Shown piece after piece: positions 41,777-51,511 of a stretch of 64,000 bases of DNA; the first letter of the stretch is position 1; the number at the start of each line of letters is the position of its first letter. The notes beneath the pieces were generated by a model. That model was not told the DNA's origin and made no database searches. It saw nothing but the letters and a program-made list of their open reading frames with translations. The translations under genes were made by a program, and so were the position numbers. The stretch is from Bifidobacterium callimiconis (GTDB lineage Bacteria; Actinomycetota; Actinomycetes; Actinomycetales; Bifidobacteriaceae): contig NZ_QXGJ01000001.1 in assembly GCF_003952005.1 (NCBI RefSeq), forward strand, positions 186,001 to 250,000, read 5' to 3'.

Positions 41777-42808
41777 TTACCGCTCGAACGGATAGACCTC
41801 GCCCCACTGTGCTCGCAGGGAGTCCATGACGCGCATGATGCGCAGCGTCTCCTCGTGAGGCATCTCCGGGCATTCGATGCGGCCGTCGAGGATCGCATGG
41901 GCCGCGGAGACCACCTGGTACTCGTATCCCGTGATCTGCTCCGGAACGTCGATGGAACGTACCTTGCGATGGTCTTTGTCGAACACGTCGATGCGTTCGG
42001 GATTGTTGATGTTCTCGACGATCAGATATCCGGCATCGCCCTGAATCACGCCCTGTCGGCTGCCGACGGAGACCATGGACGAGTCGATCGTGGCCGCCAC
42101 GCCGTTGTCGAGCCAGAAGGTGGCGGAGAACTGCTCGTCCACTCCCCTGTCGGTCAGCGTGCAGGAGCTGACCGTCCGTTCGATATCGGCGTTCGGGAAC
42201 GCCATGGCAATGAAGTTGATCGGGTACACGCCCACGTCGAGCAGCGCGCCGCCGGCCATGGCCGGATCGGTCATGCGCGCCTTGGCGGAGACCGGGTACG
42301 ACAGGTTCGCGTATGCCTGCCGCGGCGTGCCGATCTCACCGGAGTCGAGCAGGTCGAGAATGAGCTGCCGGCTGGGCATGTATCGGGTCCAGATCGCCTC
42401 GGTGCAGGTGAGTCCCGTCTGGCGTGCGAAGTCCAGCACACGCCGGGCCTGGGTTTCGTTTGCGGTGAAGGACTTCTCCACCAGCACGTTCTTGCCGGCC
42501 TGCATGCAGGTGATGGTCTGATCGGCGTGCAGAGCGTGCGGGGTGGCGATGTACACCAGATCGATCTCGGGGTCGGCGAGCATGTCCTCGTACGATCCAT
42601 AGGCGTGCGGGAAGCCGTATTGGTCGGCGAATGCGCGAGCGCGAGACTCATCGGCCCTCGTGGCCACGGCATAGGGGCGGATCAGATCGGAATAGCGTTC
42701 GTCCTGGCTCATGCCCTGCAACGTCTGCGCCATGTGATGCGCGATGCGGCCACAGCCCAGAATCGCCACATTCACGATGCCCGAGTGCGTGCCATTGCGA
42801 TTGCTCAT
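41777..42808 (-). CDS. Gfo/Idh/MocA-family oxidoreductase
   Basis: 343 residues. The N-terminal Rossmann fold has 'VNVAILGCGRIAHHMAQTL', and the family motif 'VLVEKSFTANETQA' carries the conserved Glu-Lys. 'DLVYIATPHALHADQT' and the C-terminal domain with 'GGALLDVGVYPINF' match NAD(P)-dependent dehydrogenases acting on sugars or related polyols. The substrate cannot be deduced. A strong terminator shared with the upstream ligase lies at its 3' end. It precedes era on the minus strand in the other sense: era is transcribed first, 41 bp upstream. Confidence 0.92.
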   Translation of the reverse strand: MSNRNGTHSGIVNVAILGCGRIAHHMAQTLQGMSQDERYSDLIRPYAVATRADESRARAFADQYGFPHAYGSYEDMLADPEIDLVYIATPHALHADQTITCMQAGKNVLVEKSFTANETQARRVLDFARQTGLTCTEAIWTRYMPSRQLILDLLDSGEIGTPRQAYANLSYPVSAKARMTDPAMAGGALLDVGVYPINFIAMAFPNADIERTVSSCTLTDRGVDEQFSATFWLDNGVAATIDSSMVSVGSRQGVIQGDAGYLIVENINNPERIDVFDKDHRKVRSIDVPEQITGYEYQVVSAAHAILDGRIECPEMPHEETLRIMRVMDSLRAQWGEVYPFER

Positions 42809-42849
42809 GATGCGTTGTCCTTTCTATGCGAGGTCCCGGAAATCGGCCG

Positions 42850-43821
42850 TCAGAATCCGAGGCGTTCCAGCTTCTTCGGATCGGACTGCCATTCCTTGGC
42901 CACCTTCACGTGCATGTCGAGGTTGGCCTTGCATCCGACGATGCGGTTGATCGGCGTGCGCAGCTTCTTCTTGACGCGCACCAGGTGCTCGGCCTTGCGT
43001 CCGATGATGATCGGCTTCTGCGAGTCGCGTTCCACATACACGGAGACATGCACCTGGGCCTTGGGCTTGGGGGCGTTGGCCGGGCGCTGTGCATCGGACC
43101 CGTCCTCCTCGTCCTCGTCCGGGTAGTCGATGGAGTCGACGACCACGGCCAGCGAGTGCGGCAGTTCGTCGGTGAGCTCCTCGAGGAACGCGCCGCGAAT
43201 GAGTTCGGCGATCGTCTCGGAGGGCGGCTCCTCGCTGATCTGATCGTCCGGATACATCTGGGGGCCTTCCGGCATGGCCTCGATGAGCACATGCTTCACC
43301 TCGTCGAGGTTGTCCTTCTCAAGGGCCGATACGGGCACGATGTCGGAGAACGCGGCGAACTCGTTGATCTCGATGAGCTTGTCGACGAGCTGCGCATGGT
43401 TGAGTTCGTCGATCTTGGTGACGACGGCGATCAGCGGGACCTTCCAGGTGAAGGTGCCGTCGTCGTTCTTGCGGGCGAAGTCGCCGCGCAGACGGCTGAG
43501 GATGCGCTTGTCGCCGGGGCCGATGGGCTGGTCGGCGGGCAGCAGGAATGCGACGGCGTCCACGTCGGACAGGGAGTTGTCGACGATGTCGTTGAGTCGC
43601 TGGCCCAGCAGCGTGCGGGGACGGTGGATACCGGGCGTGTCCACCAGCACGATCTGCGCGTTGTCGGTGGTGAGTACGCCGCGGATCGCTTTTCGCGTGG
43701 TTTCCGGGCGGGATGACGTGATGGCGATATGGGAGCCGATCAACGCGTTGATCAACGTTGACTTACCTACGTTCGGTCGTCCAACGACCGCGATGAATCC
43801 TGACCTGTAAGCTTCTTGCAT
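42850..43821 (-). CDS. era: GTPase Era
   Basis: 323 residues. GTPase motifs: 'GRPNVGKST' (residues 14-22), 'DTPGIHRP', 'TKIDELNHAQ' and 'PVSALEKDN'. A C-terminal KH domain has 'IIIGRKAEHLVRVKKKLRTPINRIVGCK', used to bind 16S rRNA. Between the GTPase and the KH core there is an acidic insertion of about 25 residues ('PDEDEEDGSDAQRP'), which makes the protein slightly longer than usual. It acts in 30S assembly. It follows the HlyC-like gene after an 85-bp spacer with a hairpin. Confidence 0.96.
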   Translation of the reverse strand: MQEAYRSGFIAVVGRPNVGKSTLINALIGSHIAITSSRPETTRKAIRGVLTTDNAQIVLVDTPGIHRPRTLLGQRLNDIVDNSLSDVDAVAFLLPADQPIGPGDKRILSRLRGDFARKNDDGTFTWKVPLIAVVTKIDELNHAQLVDKLIEINEFAAFSDIVPVSALEKDNLDEVKHVLIEAMPEGPQMYPDDQISEEPPSETIAELIRGAFLEELTDELPHSLAVVVDSIDYPDEDEEDGSDAQRPANAPKPKAQVHVSVYVERDSQKPIIIGRKAEHLVRVKKKLRTPINRIVGCKANLDMHVKVAKEWQSDPKKLERLGF

Positions 43822-43835
43822 AACAGAACAGTTTA

Positions 43836-43884
43836 GCGCGACGCCTGCCGCATCCGCCGTTTTATGCGGTCGAGGACGTCGCGC
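43836..43884 (-). terminator. Nested hairpin between the CBS-domain gene and era
   Basis: GCGCGACG at 43836-43843 pairs with CGTCGCGC at 43877-43884, and inside it CCGCAT (43848-43853) pairs with ATGCGG (43864-43869). It follows the stop of the upstream gene by 22 bp. Whether it ends transcription or only separates the cistrons is unclear; no T-tract is evident. Confidence 0.42.
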
Positions 43885-43906
43885 CGGCCATGATCATCGA
43901 GGACCG

Positions 43907-45301
43907 TCACTCATCGTCGTCGTTCTGCTGATCGTCCTTCGCTGTGTCCTTGGCGGAGTCTTTGTCGACGACGCTGCCCAGTGATTCGACCAGAATGGTC
44001 GACACCTTCTTACGGCGACCGGCGGAGTCGACCGCGGTCAGTTTGAGCCCGTGCGTGACCGCACTGGATCCGACGAGCGGCACACGGCCGAGCATCTTGG
44101 TCAGCAGTCCGTATACCGTGTCGACGTCATCTTCGTCGAGGTCGATCTCGAAGATCTCCTCGATGTCGGCGATCGACGCGCGGGCGGGGAACCGCCACCG
44201 TCCCTCGCCGATCCGCTCGGGTTCGGACTTCTGCGTGCGATCATGCTCGTCTTCGAGTTCGCCCACGATCTGCTCGAGCGCGTCCTCGATGGTGACCAGA
44301 CCGGCGATGCCGCCGTATTCGTCGACAACGATGGCCACGTGCTGGCGCTGACGCTGCATCTGGTGGAACAGGTCGTCCACGGGCTTGGATTCCGGAACAA
44401 GCAGCGGGTCGCGGCTGATGGATTCCACGGGACGGTCGGTGGCAGCGGGGTTGAAGGCCACGGCGCGCACGGCATCCTTAAGATATGCCATGCCGACCAG
44501 GTCATCGACCGAATCGCCGATGATCGGCACTCGGGAGAATCCGGAGCGGGAGAACATCTTCAGCACGCTGCCGAGTGGCTCGTCACGGCCGATGCAGATC
44601 ATGTCGGTGCGCGGCACCATGATCTCGCGTGTCAATGTCTCGGACAGCGTGAGCACGTTGCGCAGCATTTCGGAGATCTCCGGGTCGAAATCGTTGGTCT
44701 CGACCAGACGGTCGATCATAGCGCGACCCTGCTCAAGATGGATCTTCTCGAGTTCCTCGTCGTCGGAGAGCTCCGCCTTTCCGCTGTTGCGACCGATGCC
44801 GTTGACACGGGCGAATGGCGTGAGGAACACGACGATCGACACCACCTTGGCATGGCGGAGCATGATCTGCAACGGCTTGCTGGCACCGGTGCTGCGCGGA
44901 CGCACCAGAATGGAGATCACACCGACCACCAGGGAGAACAGCAGTCCCACCAGCAGCGTCAGCCATAGCGGAGCGCCCAACGCATCGGCGATGCTGGCCA
45001 CCAGCACGCCATCCAGGATGTTGCACACGATACGGAAGAACGCGCAGGATCCTGACGTGGCGAAACGGTCGGCCACCAGACGCTGCACCCGATGGATGCG
45101 GCCGATCTGCTTCATCTTGGTGAACTGGCTGTCGGATCCGGTCTGTACGTCAAGGATGAGATTGTTCAGGCTGGATCTCGTCACCCTCGACACCGCCCCT
45201 TCGGTGGAGGCCATGACCAGAGAGAACCACACCAGCAGCAGTGCCACCAGCGCCAGGGCAACGACTATCGGCAACGTGGGATCGTTCAGGTCCATCATCA
45301 T
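43907..45301 (-). CDS. CNNM/HlyC-CorC-type membrane protein with CBS pair
   Basis: 464 residues. The N-terminal DUF21 region has about four membrane segments ('[19 protein letters not shown]', '[20 protein letters not shown]'). Two CBS domains follow: '[16 protein letters not shown]' with '[17 protein letters not shown]', and '[28 protein letters not shown]'. The C-terminal transporter-associated domain is followed by an acidic tail. Homologues (PaeA/CorC/HlyC, MpfA) have been linked to Mg2+ or Co2+ efflux. The first of three ATGs at 45301 is used; later ones at 45298 or 45295 are possible. ybeY lies 12 bp upstream. Confidence 0.92.
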   Translation of the reverse strand: MMMDLNDPTLPIVVALALVALLLVWFSLVMASTEGAVSRVTRSSLNNLILDVQTGSDSQFTKMKQIGRIHRVQRLVADRFATSGSCAFFRIVCNILDGVLVASIADALGAPLWLTLLVGLLFSLVVGVISILVRPRSTGASKPLQIMLRHAKVVSIVVFLTPFARVNGIGRNSGKAELSDDEELEKIHLEQGRAMIDRLVETNDFDPEISEMLRNVLTLSETLTREIMVPRTDMICIGRDEPLGSVLKMFSRSGFSRVPIIGDSVDDLVGMAYLKDAVRAVAFNPAATDRPVESISRDPLLVPESKPVDDLFHQMQRQRQHVAIVVDEYGGIAGLVTIEDALEQIVGELEDEHDRTQKSEPERIGEGRWRFPARASIADIEEIFEIDLDEDDVDTVYGLLTKMLGRVPLVGSSAVTHGLKLTAVDSAGRRKKVSTILVESLGSVVDKDSAKDTAKDDQQNDDDE

Positions 45302-45313
45302 CGACTCCCCGGC

Positions 45314-45865
45314 TCAGCCCTTCCGGGAACGGGCATGGCCGTCGCGGTGGGTGGCGTCGTACTGCGCCAGCAGATCAGGCGATCCCGCAGGCAGCGTCAC
45401 ATCGTCAAGCACGCCGGGACGCAACGCGAGGAAGGTGAGCAGCAGCTGACGCTGCAGACCGAACATCTGGCGTTCCTCCTCCGGTGTGGCATGATCGTAC
45501 CCCAGCAGGTGCAACGTGCCGTGGATGGTGAGCAGCAGCATCTCCTGAATGGTGGAGTGCCCTGCGGCGCGAGCCTGTTCGGCGGCCACATACGGGCAGA
45601 TGACGATGTCGCCAAGCACGCCTTCGGGCGTGAACCGGGCATTGCCCGGGCGCAACTCGTCCATGGGGAAGCTCATCACGTCGGTGGGGCCTTCGAGGTT
45701 CATCCACCGTTCATGCAGCTGGGCCATGGACTCCGGATCGTTGAACATGATGGTCAGATCGGACTGCACGCTTACACGCATCTGGTCGAGCACCCAGACA
45801 CCGAGGTCGGAAAACACCTTGGGATCAATGGTCCACGGGGTTTCGTTGGTCACATCCACGCTCAT
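45314..45865 (-). CDS. ybeY: Endoribonuclease YbeY
   Basis: 183 residues with the zinc-binding motif H-G-x-L-H-L-x-G-Y-D-H ('[11 protein letters not shown]'), the mark of this single-strand endoribonuclease used in 16S rRNA 3' maturation and ribosome quality control. The upstream catalytic region '[31 protein letters not shown]'-like segment is present. It overlaps phoH by four bases (ATGA), so it is translated from the same message. Confidence 0.96.
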   Translation of the reverse strand: MSVDVTNETPWTIDPKVFSDLGVWVLDQMRVSVQSDLTIMFNDPESMAQLHERWMNLEGPTDVMSFPMDELRPGNARFTPEGVLGDIVICPYVAAEQARAAGHSTIQEMLLLTIHGTLHLLGYDHATPEEERQMFGLQRQLLLTFLALRPGVLDDVTLPAGSPDLLAQYDATHRDGHARSRKG

Positions 45866-46989
45866 GCGTTGTTCTCCTGATCATTGTTGTTGCGGGAGCC
45901 GTCATGATCACGACGATCACGACGATCACGATGCATCTGGTGTTCCTCATCGTAGCGCCCGTAGGCCTCCACGATCCTGCCGACGAGTTCGTGACGAACC
46001 ACGTCCTGCGGCTGCAGATGCACGAAGGCGATGTCATCGATGCCATGCAGCACACGCTCGATGGTCTTCAGACCGGAGCTCGGCACAGCCAGATCGATCT
46101 GGGTGATGTCGCCGGTGATGACCATGCGCGTATTGAATCCGAGACGAGTGAGGAACATCTTCATCTGCTGCTCGGTCGTGTTCTGCGCCTCGTCGAGGAT
46201 CACATAGGCGTCGTTGAGCGTACGGCCACGCATGTAGGCGAGCGGCGCCACCTCGATGGTGCCGTCGGCCAGATATCGATGCAGCTGATCGGTTCCGAGC
46301 ATGTCGCCCAACGCATCGTATAACGGCCTGAGATACGGGTCGACCTTGTCGCTGAGCGTGCCGGGCAGGAATCCGAGGTTCTCCCCCGCCTCCACAGCCG
46401 GCCTAGTCAGGATGATGCGGTGAATCTGTCCTTCCTCGAAGGCGCGAACGGCCTTGGCCACGGCCAGATAGGTCTTGCCGGTACCGGCCGGACCGATACC
46501 GAACGTGATGATATGGCTTTCGATGGCGTTGACGTAGGCGATCTGGCCGGGGGTCTTCGGTCGGACCGGCGCTCCCAACGCAAACGTGATGACGCCGGGC
46601 ACGCGTGGGCGCTTCCGATCGTTCTGCGTCGACGATCCCCGGTTCCTGTCCGAATTCTCGGAGGACGTTCCGCGTCTGGCGGCCGACTGTTCACGGCGTA
46701 TGGTGTCGAGATCCGCGTGGGAGTTGGCGAGCATGCGACGCACCGTATCGGCATCCATGGGAGCGCTATACGCCGCATGGATGATCTCCTCGACGATCTC
46801 CTGCGCCTTGTTGGCCTGAGCCTCGGTCTGGCGCGAACGCGACATGATCGCCACGCGGTTGCCCCGCACGATGATGGTCAGATCCGGGAACGCCTTCTCA
46901 ACTTCACGGAGCACCTGATCGGCCGGGCCGAGCACGGCAACGGGATCAAGTTCCGACGGAATCGTAATGGTACGTGTTGTTGTGGCCAC
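45862..46989 (-). CDS. phoH: PhoH-family ATPase
   Basis: 375 residues from the GTG at 46989, chosen because the following '[15 protein letters not shown]' aligns with PhoH starts; a longer frame to a TTG at 47031 is also open, and neither has a strong ribosome binding site. The P-loop is '[18 protein letters not shown]', Walker B '[13 protein letters not shown]', with '[15 protein letters not shown]'. PhoH proteins are cytoplasmic ATPases, some with RNA-binding or helicase activity, and often accompany ybeY. The C-terminus is rich in His, Asp and Arg. Third gene in the row rsmE-HIT-phoH. Confidence 0.94.
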   Translation of the reverse strand: MATTTRTITIPSELDPVAVLGPADQVLREVEKAFPDLTIIVRGNRVAIMSRSRQTEAQANKAQEIVEEIIHAAYSAPMDADTVRRMLANSHADLDTIRREQSAARRGTSSENSDRNRGSSTQNDRKRPRVPGVITFALGAPVRPKTPGQIAYVNAIESHIITFGIGPAGTGKTYLAVAKAVRAFEEGQIHRIILTRPAVEAGENLGFLPGTLSDKVDPYLRPLYDALGDMLGTDQLHRYLADGTIEVAPLAYMRGRTLNDAYVILDEAQNTTEQQMKMFLTRLGFNTRMVITGDITQIDLAVPSSGLKTIERVLHGIDDIAFVHLQPQDVVRHELVGRIVEAYGRYDEEHQMHRDRRDRRDHDGSRNNNDQENNA

Positions 46990-47073
46990 GTTAGGTCGTT
47001 GTCTCTTTCGTTCGTGTGATGTGATCAGCAACGTGTACGCGGGGTCAGCCCCGAATCGCTCAGGGACGCGGGA

Positions 47074-47412
47074 CTACTCGTCGAGCACCTCGCCGGTAAG
47101 CACATGCGCGTGTACATGGAACACGGTCTGGCCGGCGTCCACGCCGGTGTTGAACACCAGACGGTATTCCCCGTGGAACTCCGCGTCGGCAATGGACTGC
47201 GCCACCTCCACGATGTGGGCCAGTCGTGCGGGTTCCGCCTTGGCGAGCGCCGCCACGTTCGGGTAATGGTCCTTGGGCACGATGAGCACGTGCACCTTGG
47301 CCTTGGGGTTGATGTCCTTGAACGCGTACACGGTATCGTCCTCGTACACCTTGGTGCTCGGGATGTCTCCGGCGATGATCTTGCAGAACAGGCAGTCGTT
47401 TTCCTGGCTCAC
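47074..47412 (-). CDS. HIT-family nucleotide hydrolase
   Basis: 112 residues from the GTG at 47412, with GGAGGAATC directly upstream; an ATG further upstream would put the site inside the gene. The start 'SQENDCLFCKIIAGDIPSTKVYED' and the histidine triad 'HVHAHVL' are typical of HinT-like proteins, which hydrolyse AMP-linked substrates. It belongs to a run with rsmE upstream and phoH downstream. Confidence 0.94.
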   Translation of the reverse strand: MSQENDCLFCKIIAGDIPSTKVYEDDTVYAFKDINPKAKVHVLIVPKDHYPNVAALAKAEPARLAHIVEVAQSIADAEFHGEYRLVFNTGVDAGQTVFHVHAHVLTGEVLDE

Positions 47413-47483
47413 GATTCCTCCTTGCATTGGTGGCACTGCGTCTTCATGCTATCGCGCTTCGCCTGATTCCGTGGAATCTGCGG

Positions 47484-48290
47484 TCAGGAAAATCGTCCGA
47501 GCACGCGGGCCAGCAGGGCGAGCGCCACGGGGCCCGCACTTGATGCGCGCATGATGTTGGCGCCGAGCACCACGGCGGAGGCGCCGGCGTCCACGAATGC
47601 GGCGACCTCCTCCTCGCTGATGCCTCCTTCCGGGCCGACGACCACGTAAACCGTGCGGGCACGCCCGTCGTCAAGGCAGCGCTCCGCCATGGCCCTGACC
47701 TTGTCTTCGATGCCGTTCCACGTATCGGTGGCGTCCTGATGCAGAACGACCACCATGTCGCCGTGCACGTTGGCGCGGCGGCACATCTCCACGATCTGCT
47801 TGCTGGATACCTTGTCGCCGAGCTCCGGCGCCCACGCACGACGGGATTGCTCGGTGGCGGCGTCGAGCACCTGACGCCATTTGGCGGCGGCCTTGGCCTC
47901 CTTGCCGGCCTTCCACTGCACGATCGAGCGGTTGGCCTGCCACGGCACCACCAGGTCCACGCCGATCTCCGTGGCGGTCTCTATGGCCTGTTCGTCCCTG
48001 CCGGACTTGGCGAGCGCCTGCACCAGGGCGAGACGGGTGACCGCGGCGGGCTCGCGGGAGAATTCGTCCACGCGCACCTGGCGGTTCTCCGGATCGTGCA
48101 CCGTGGCGAGGATACGCAGGCCTCGGCCGTCGGACAGCTGCAGACGGTCGCCCTCCGCCAGACGCATCGACTTGAATGCGTGGCGGGCCACGGTCTGCGG
48201 GAGGGTGAGCACCCAGCCGTCGTGCAGTTCGTCGCTGTTTACCGGGGTTTCGTCCGTATCGGGGTCAATCAGAAAAAGCGGAAACGTCAT
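47484..48290 (-). CDS. rsmE: 16S rRNA (uracil-1498-N3)-methyltransferase
   Basis: 268 residues: an N-terminal PUA-like domain, then a SPOUT domain with the trefoil-knot motifs 'VYVVVGPEGGISEEEVAAF' and 'VVLGANIMRASSAGPVALALL'. 'RSIVQWKAGKEAKAAAKWRQVLDAATEQSRR' is characteristic. It methylates U1498 of 16S rRNA in the decoding region. It begins at the ATG at 48290 and is upstream of the HIT gene; just to its right are the tRNA-Leu genes in the opposite direction. Confidence 0.95.
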   Translation of the reverse strand: MTFPLFLIDPDTDETPVNSDELHDGWVLTLPQTVARHAFKSMRLAEGDRLQLSDGRGLRILATVHDPENRQVRVDEFSREPAAVTRLALVQALAKSGRDEQAIETATEIGVDLVVPWQANRSIVQWKAGKEAKAAAKWRQVLDAATEQSRRAWAPELGDKVSSKQIVEMCRRANVHGDMVVVLHQDATDTWNGIEDKVRAMAERCLDDGRARTVYVVVGPEGGISEEEVAAFVDAGASAVVLGANIMRASSAGPVALALLARVLGRFS

Positions 48291-48329
48291 GGTTCAAACG
48301 TATACGACACGCCGGATAACATTCTCGAT

Positions 48330-48360
48330 TTGACAGACACCCCACTGGGGATGGTAGAGT
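48330..48360 (+). promoter_or_regulatory. Promoter of the first tRNA-Leu gene
   Basis: TTGACA at 48330-48335 is a perfect -35 box; TAGAGT at 48355-48360 can serve as -10 with a 19-bp spacer, or the TGGTAG just upstream with 16. Transcription would begin shortly before the tRNA at 48388. Confidence 0.65.
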
Positions 48361-48387
48361 TCCATCTCGTTGCCAAGCACGGCACCT

Positions 48388-48475
48388 GTCCGGGTGGCGG
48401 AATGGTAGACGCGCTAGCTTGAGGTGCTAGTGGTTATTTTATACAACCGTGCGGGTTCAAGTCCCGCTCCGGACA
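48388..48475 (+). tRNA. tRNA-Leu, anticodon GAG
   Basis: An 88-nt class II tRNA. The acceptor pairs GTCCGGG with the 3' TCCGGAC (ending G-U), followed by discriminator A. The anticodon stem CTAGC/GCTAG encloses TTGAGGT, so the anticodon is GAG, reading CUC and CUU. A long variable arm (TGGTTATTTTATACAACCG) and the T-arm with GGTTCAAGTCC are clear. CCA is not encoded. An identical copy lies 491 bp downstream. Confidence 0.96.
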
Positions 48476-48480
48476 CAGAC

Positions 48481-48512
48481 AAGACCCCTTGAAATTCAAG
48501 GGGTCTTTTTGT
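48481..48512 (+). terminator. Terminator of the first tRNA-Leu
   Basis: A 13-bp stem (AAGACCCCTTGAA at 48481-48493 with its complement at 48495-48507) formed right after the tRNA, followed by a T-run and GTTTT. A textbook rho-independent terminator. Confidence 0.92.
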
Positions 48513-48820
48513 TTTCCAGAATCGTCCGGAGCATTTCCGGGACATCCGCATAGACTTCACCGCTCCCCAAATCCTTCAGGAACGACCCATCGGAATCGGA
48601 CTGCATCCTTCTCGTCATCATCCTCCTCGTCGAACCGATCCGCCATGAATCACAAATTCCGGATCCGCCATCGGTCCGACCCGACGCCATCGATCATTGC
48701 ACGGCCGCCGACCATCACGCCCATCCTCTTCTTCGCCCCGGCACACCTACTCCCCGCTGAAATGATCGGCATTGTCCATCCTTATGACAATTACGCGACA
48801 CGCCGATACGCGATTCCGAT

Positions 48821-48851
48821 TTGACAGATACCCTACCTGTGATGATAGAGT
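48821..48851 (+). promoter_or_regulatory. Promoter of the second tRNA-Leu gene
   Basis: TTGACA at 48821-48826 and TAGAGT at 48846-48851, the same 19-bp spacing as at the first copy, although the spacer sequence differs in several bases. The conservation of both boxes supports their role. Confidence 0.65.
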
Positions 48852-48878
48852 TCCATCTCGTTGCCAAGCACGGCACCT

Positions 48879-48966
48879 GTCCGGGTGGCGGAATGGTAGA
48901 CGCGCTAGCTTGAGGTGCTAGTGGTTATTTTATACAACCGTGCGGGTTCAAGTCCCGCTCCGGACA
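48879..48966 (+). tRNA. tRNA-Leu, anticodon GAG (second copy)
   Basis: Base-for-base the same 88 nt as the copy at 48388-48475, with the same leader. It has its own promoter and terminator, so the two are separate transcription units made by duplication. Confidence 0.96.
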
Positions 48967-48972
48967 CCGATT

Positions 48973-49004
48973 AACCCGGGAGTTTCGACTTCCGGGTTTT
49001 TTGT
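48973..49004 (+). terminator. Terminator of the second tRNA-Leu
   Basis: A stem of AACCCGG (48973-48979) with CCGGGTT (48992-48998), followed by six T and GTTT. It ends the second tRNA transcript, 60 bp before the methyltransferase gene. Confidence 0.85.
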
Positions 49005-49065
49005 TTATCCCATCGGTTCCAAACCGATCGTTCATGTCTGCCGCACGGCGGCCCGAGGTAGGATC

Positions 49066-49932
49066 ATGCGCTACATTCACATCGACTCCATCGACGACGA
49101 ACGACTTGCATCGTTCACCCACCTGACCGAACCGCAGCTGCGCAATCGCCTCGAACCGTCCATGGGCATGTTCATTGCGGAATCCCCCAAAGTGATCGAT
49201 CGCGCACTCGCCGCCGACGTGGAGCCGGTATCGTTCCTGGTCGAGGAATCATGGCTGGCCGGCATGGAGCCGGAATTCACTCAGGTCGACGAACGCTGGG
49301 GCTCCGACATTCCCGTGTACATCGCCACCAGCGAAGAACTCAAGCGAATCACCGGATACCGTCTGCATCGCGGTGCGCTGGCCACCATGCGCCGCTGGAC
49401 GCTGCCCAGCGTGGAGGATATCTGCCGCAATGCGTCGCGCGTTGCCGTGATGGAGAACATCGTGGACCCCACCAACGTCGGCGCGCTCATGCGCTCGGCG
49501 GCCGCACTCGACGTGGACGCCGTACTGGTCACGCCGTCATGCGGAGATCCGCTGTACCGTCGTGCCGCGCGAGTCTCCATGGGCACGGTGTTCCAGGTGC
49601 CGTGGACGCGCATCGGCGGCGACGACACGCACTATTGGCCGTGGAAGGGCCTGAAGCAGCTGCACGAATGTGGCCTGACCACGGCCGCGCTGGCGCTCAC
49701 CGACGACTCCATCGGTCTGGACGATCTGGTGGAACGTCTGAACAACACGCCCGACACTCCGGGACACATCGATCGTCTGGCGATGATCTTCGGCACCGAA
49801 GGCGACGGGCTGAGCCGCCATACCATCGCCAACGCCGACCTGACCGTGAAGATCCCCATGGGTCACGACGTGGACAGCCTGAATGTCGCGGCTTCCAGCG
49901 CCGTCACGTTCTGGGCGACGCGCCGACGCTGA
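49066..49932 (+). CDS. TrmH-family (SPOUT) RNA methyltransferase
   Basis: 288 residues from the ATG at 49066 (CGAGGTAGGATC upstream); the frame is open further left into the tRNA but without a plausible site. The three SPOUT motifs are present: 'ENIVDPTNVGALMRSAAALDVDAVLV', 'LAMIFGTEGDGLS' and 'VKIPMGHDVDSLNVAASSAV'. Members methylate the 2'-O of ribose in tRNA or 23S rRNA; which nucleotide is not clear. It has an N-terminal domain of about 110 residues that may bind substrate. It follows the tRNA-Leu genes on the same strand. Confidence 0.92.
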   Translation: MRYIHIDSIDDERLASFTHLTEPQLRNRLEPSMGMFIAESPKVIDRALAADVEPVSFLVEESWLAGMEPEFTQVDERWGSDIPVYIATSEELKRITGYRLHRGALATMRRWTLPSVEDICRNASRVAVMENIVDPTNVGALMRSAAALDVDAVLVTPSCGDPLYRRAARVSMGTVFQVPWTRIGGDDTHYWPWKGLKQLHECGLTTAALALTDDSIGLDDLVERLNNTPDTPGHIDRLAMIFGTEGDGLSRHTIANADLTVKIPMGHDVDSLNVAASSAVTFWATRRR

Positions 49933-50119
49933 TCACAAGCGCACCGGCGTGTCGCTTGAACATTTTCCCGGAATTTGAACATGGCTGGCGGGTAACGGCA
50001 CGGCAAACGATTAACGAAAACCCGCAACACCCCCAACACCCATGCACATAATCACGATTTTTGTGAGATTATAGAGGCATTGTTTCAACTCACCGACGAG
50101 TAGAAGGCAGGGGATACCC

Positions 50120-51364
50120 ATGAAGAGAAACCCGAAAGTGCTCTCGATAGTGCTGGCAGGTGGCGAAGGCACGCGTCTGATGCCGCTCACCCGTGATCGA
50201 GCCAAGCCGGCCGTGCCGTTCGGCGGCGTGTTCCGCCTGATCGACTTCCCGCTGAGCAACTTGGTGAACTCTGATTTCCGCCACATCATCGTGCTCACGC
50301 AGTACAAGTCCCACTCACTTGACCGTCACATCTCCCAGGTCTGGCGCTTCTCCTCGCTGCTCGGTAACTACGTCTCCCCCGTTCCCGCCCAGCAGCGTCT
50401 CGGCAAGCACTGGTATCTCGGCTCCGCCGACGCCATCTATCAGACGATCAACATCATCGAGGACGTCAAGCCCGACATCGTGGTGATCGTGGGCGCCGAT
50501 CACGTCTACCGCATGGACTTCCAGCAGATGGTGGAATCGCACATCGAATCCGGCGCCGAGTTCACGGTGGCCGGCATCCGCCAGCCGATCAGTCAGTCGA
50601 ACCAGTTCGGCGTGATCAATACCGATCCGAACCATCCGGGCCTCATCACCCACTTCGAGGAGAAGCCCGCCACCACGCAGGGCCTGCCGGACGATCCGTC
50701 GATGATGCTGGCCTCCATGGGCAACTACGTCGCCAACACCGACGCCCTGTTCGATGCGCTGCGCAAGGACGAGAAGGCCAAGGACACCAAGCACGACATG
50801 GGCGGCGATATCGCCCCCTACTTCGCCTCTCGCGGCGAGGCCGGCGTCTATGACTTCACGACCAACGAGATCCCCGGATCCACCGAGAAGGATCACGCCT
50901 ACTGGCGTGACGTGGGTACGATCAAGCAGTTCTACGATGCCCACATGGATCTGATCGCCTACGTGCCGGAGTTCAATCTGTACAACACGGATTGGCCGAT
51001 CTACACCTACTCCGGATCGCTGCCGCCGGCAAAGTTCGTGCACGCCGGCCGTGACCGTCTCGGCCACGCCACCGATTCGATCATCTCCCCCGGCGTGATC
51101 ATCTCCGGTGGTGAAGTGCATCATTCGGTCATCTCCCCGAACGTGCGCATCCACTCCTGGTCGCAGATCGTCGATTCGATCCTGTTCAACAACGTCACGA
51201 TCAACCGTCGTGCACGCGTGTACAAGGCGATTCTGGATAAGAACGTCGTGCTCACGGAGAACGCGACCGTCGGCATCGACACCGAACGCGATCTCGAGCG
51301 CGGCTTCACGGTGACCGCCGAAGGCATCACCGTGGTGCCGAAGGGTACGATCGTCACCGACTGA
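50120..51364 (+). CDS. glgC: Glucose-1-phosphate adenylyltransferase
   Basis: 414 residues. The pyrophosphorylase motif '[28 protein letters not shown]' is at the N-terminus, followed by '[12 protein letters not shown]' and '[17 protein letters not shown]'. The C-terminal left-handed beta-helix ('[26 protein letters not shown]') matches GlgC. It makes ADP-glucose from ATP and glucose-1-phosphate, the regulated step of glycogen synthesis, and supplies the synthase at 13.3 kb. A single gene with AGAAGGCAGGGG upstream and its own terminator. Confidence 0.97.
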   Translation: MKRNPKVLSIVLAGGEGTRLMPLTRDRAKPAVPFGGVFRLIDFPLSNLVNSDFRHIIVLTQYKSHSLDRHISQVWRFSSLLGNYVSPVPAQQRLGKHWYLGSADAIYQTINIIEDVKPDIVVIVGADHVYRMDFQQMVESHIESGAEFTVAGIRQPISQSNQFGVINTDPNHPGLITHFEEKPATTQGLPDDPSMMLASMGNYVANTDALFDALRKDEKAKDTKHDMGGDIAPYFASRGEAGVYDFTTNEIPGSTEKDHAYWRDVGTIKQFYDAHMDLIAYVPEFNLYNTDWPIYTYSGSLPPAKFVHAGRDRLGHATDSIISPGVIISGGEVHHSVISPNVRIHSWSQIVDSILFNNVTINRRARVYKAILDKNVVLTENATVGIDTERDLERGFTVTAEGITVVPKGTIVTD

Positions 51365-51384
51365 TCCATTCCTGTGAGGACATG

Positions 51385-51428
51385 AAAAAGTCCGAACCCC
51401 CATTTGTCATGGCGGGTTCGGACTTTTT
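51385..51428 (+). terminator. glgC terminator
   Basis: A perfect 15-bp inverted repeat (51385-51399 with 51414-51428), whose right arm ends in a T-run. It starts 20 bp after the glgC stop. Confidence 0.9.
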
Positions 51429-51465
51429 TCGTAGACGAAGATCATACGCCATACGAACACATTAC

Positions 51466-51494
51466 AAAAAGGGGACGCTCCGAAGAACGTCCCC
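51466..51494 (-). terminator. SUF operon terminator
   Basis: GGGGACG (51471-51477) pairs with CGTCCCC (51488-51494); leftward it is followed by five T and G. It lies 17 bp past the stop of the last suf gene. Together with the glgC terminator it insulates the two convergent units. Confidence 0.85.
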
Positions 51495-51511
51495 TGTATC
51501 AGGATCGTCGA

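Larger units (their letters stand above)
48476..48878. other. Spacer between duplicated tRNA-Leu genes
   Basis: 403 bp. It contains the terminator of the first tRNA, then about 280 bp with no gene I can support, then the promoter and leader of the second tRNA. The 40-odd bases just before each tRNA, from the -10 region onward, are identical in the two copies, so the duplication includes the leader. Upstream of it the similarity fades around the -35 box. Confidence 0.6.

Noticed and set aside
48489..48824. Short frames on both strands between the tRNA-Leu genes (also 48496-48690 minus)
   Set aside because: The minus frame ends inside the tRNA terminator stem, both have unusual composition and no recognisable family. 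An AGGAGG near 48625 is suggestive but not enough.
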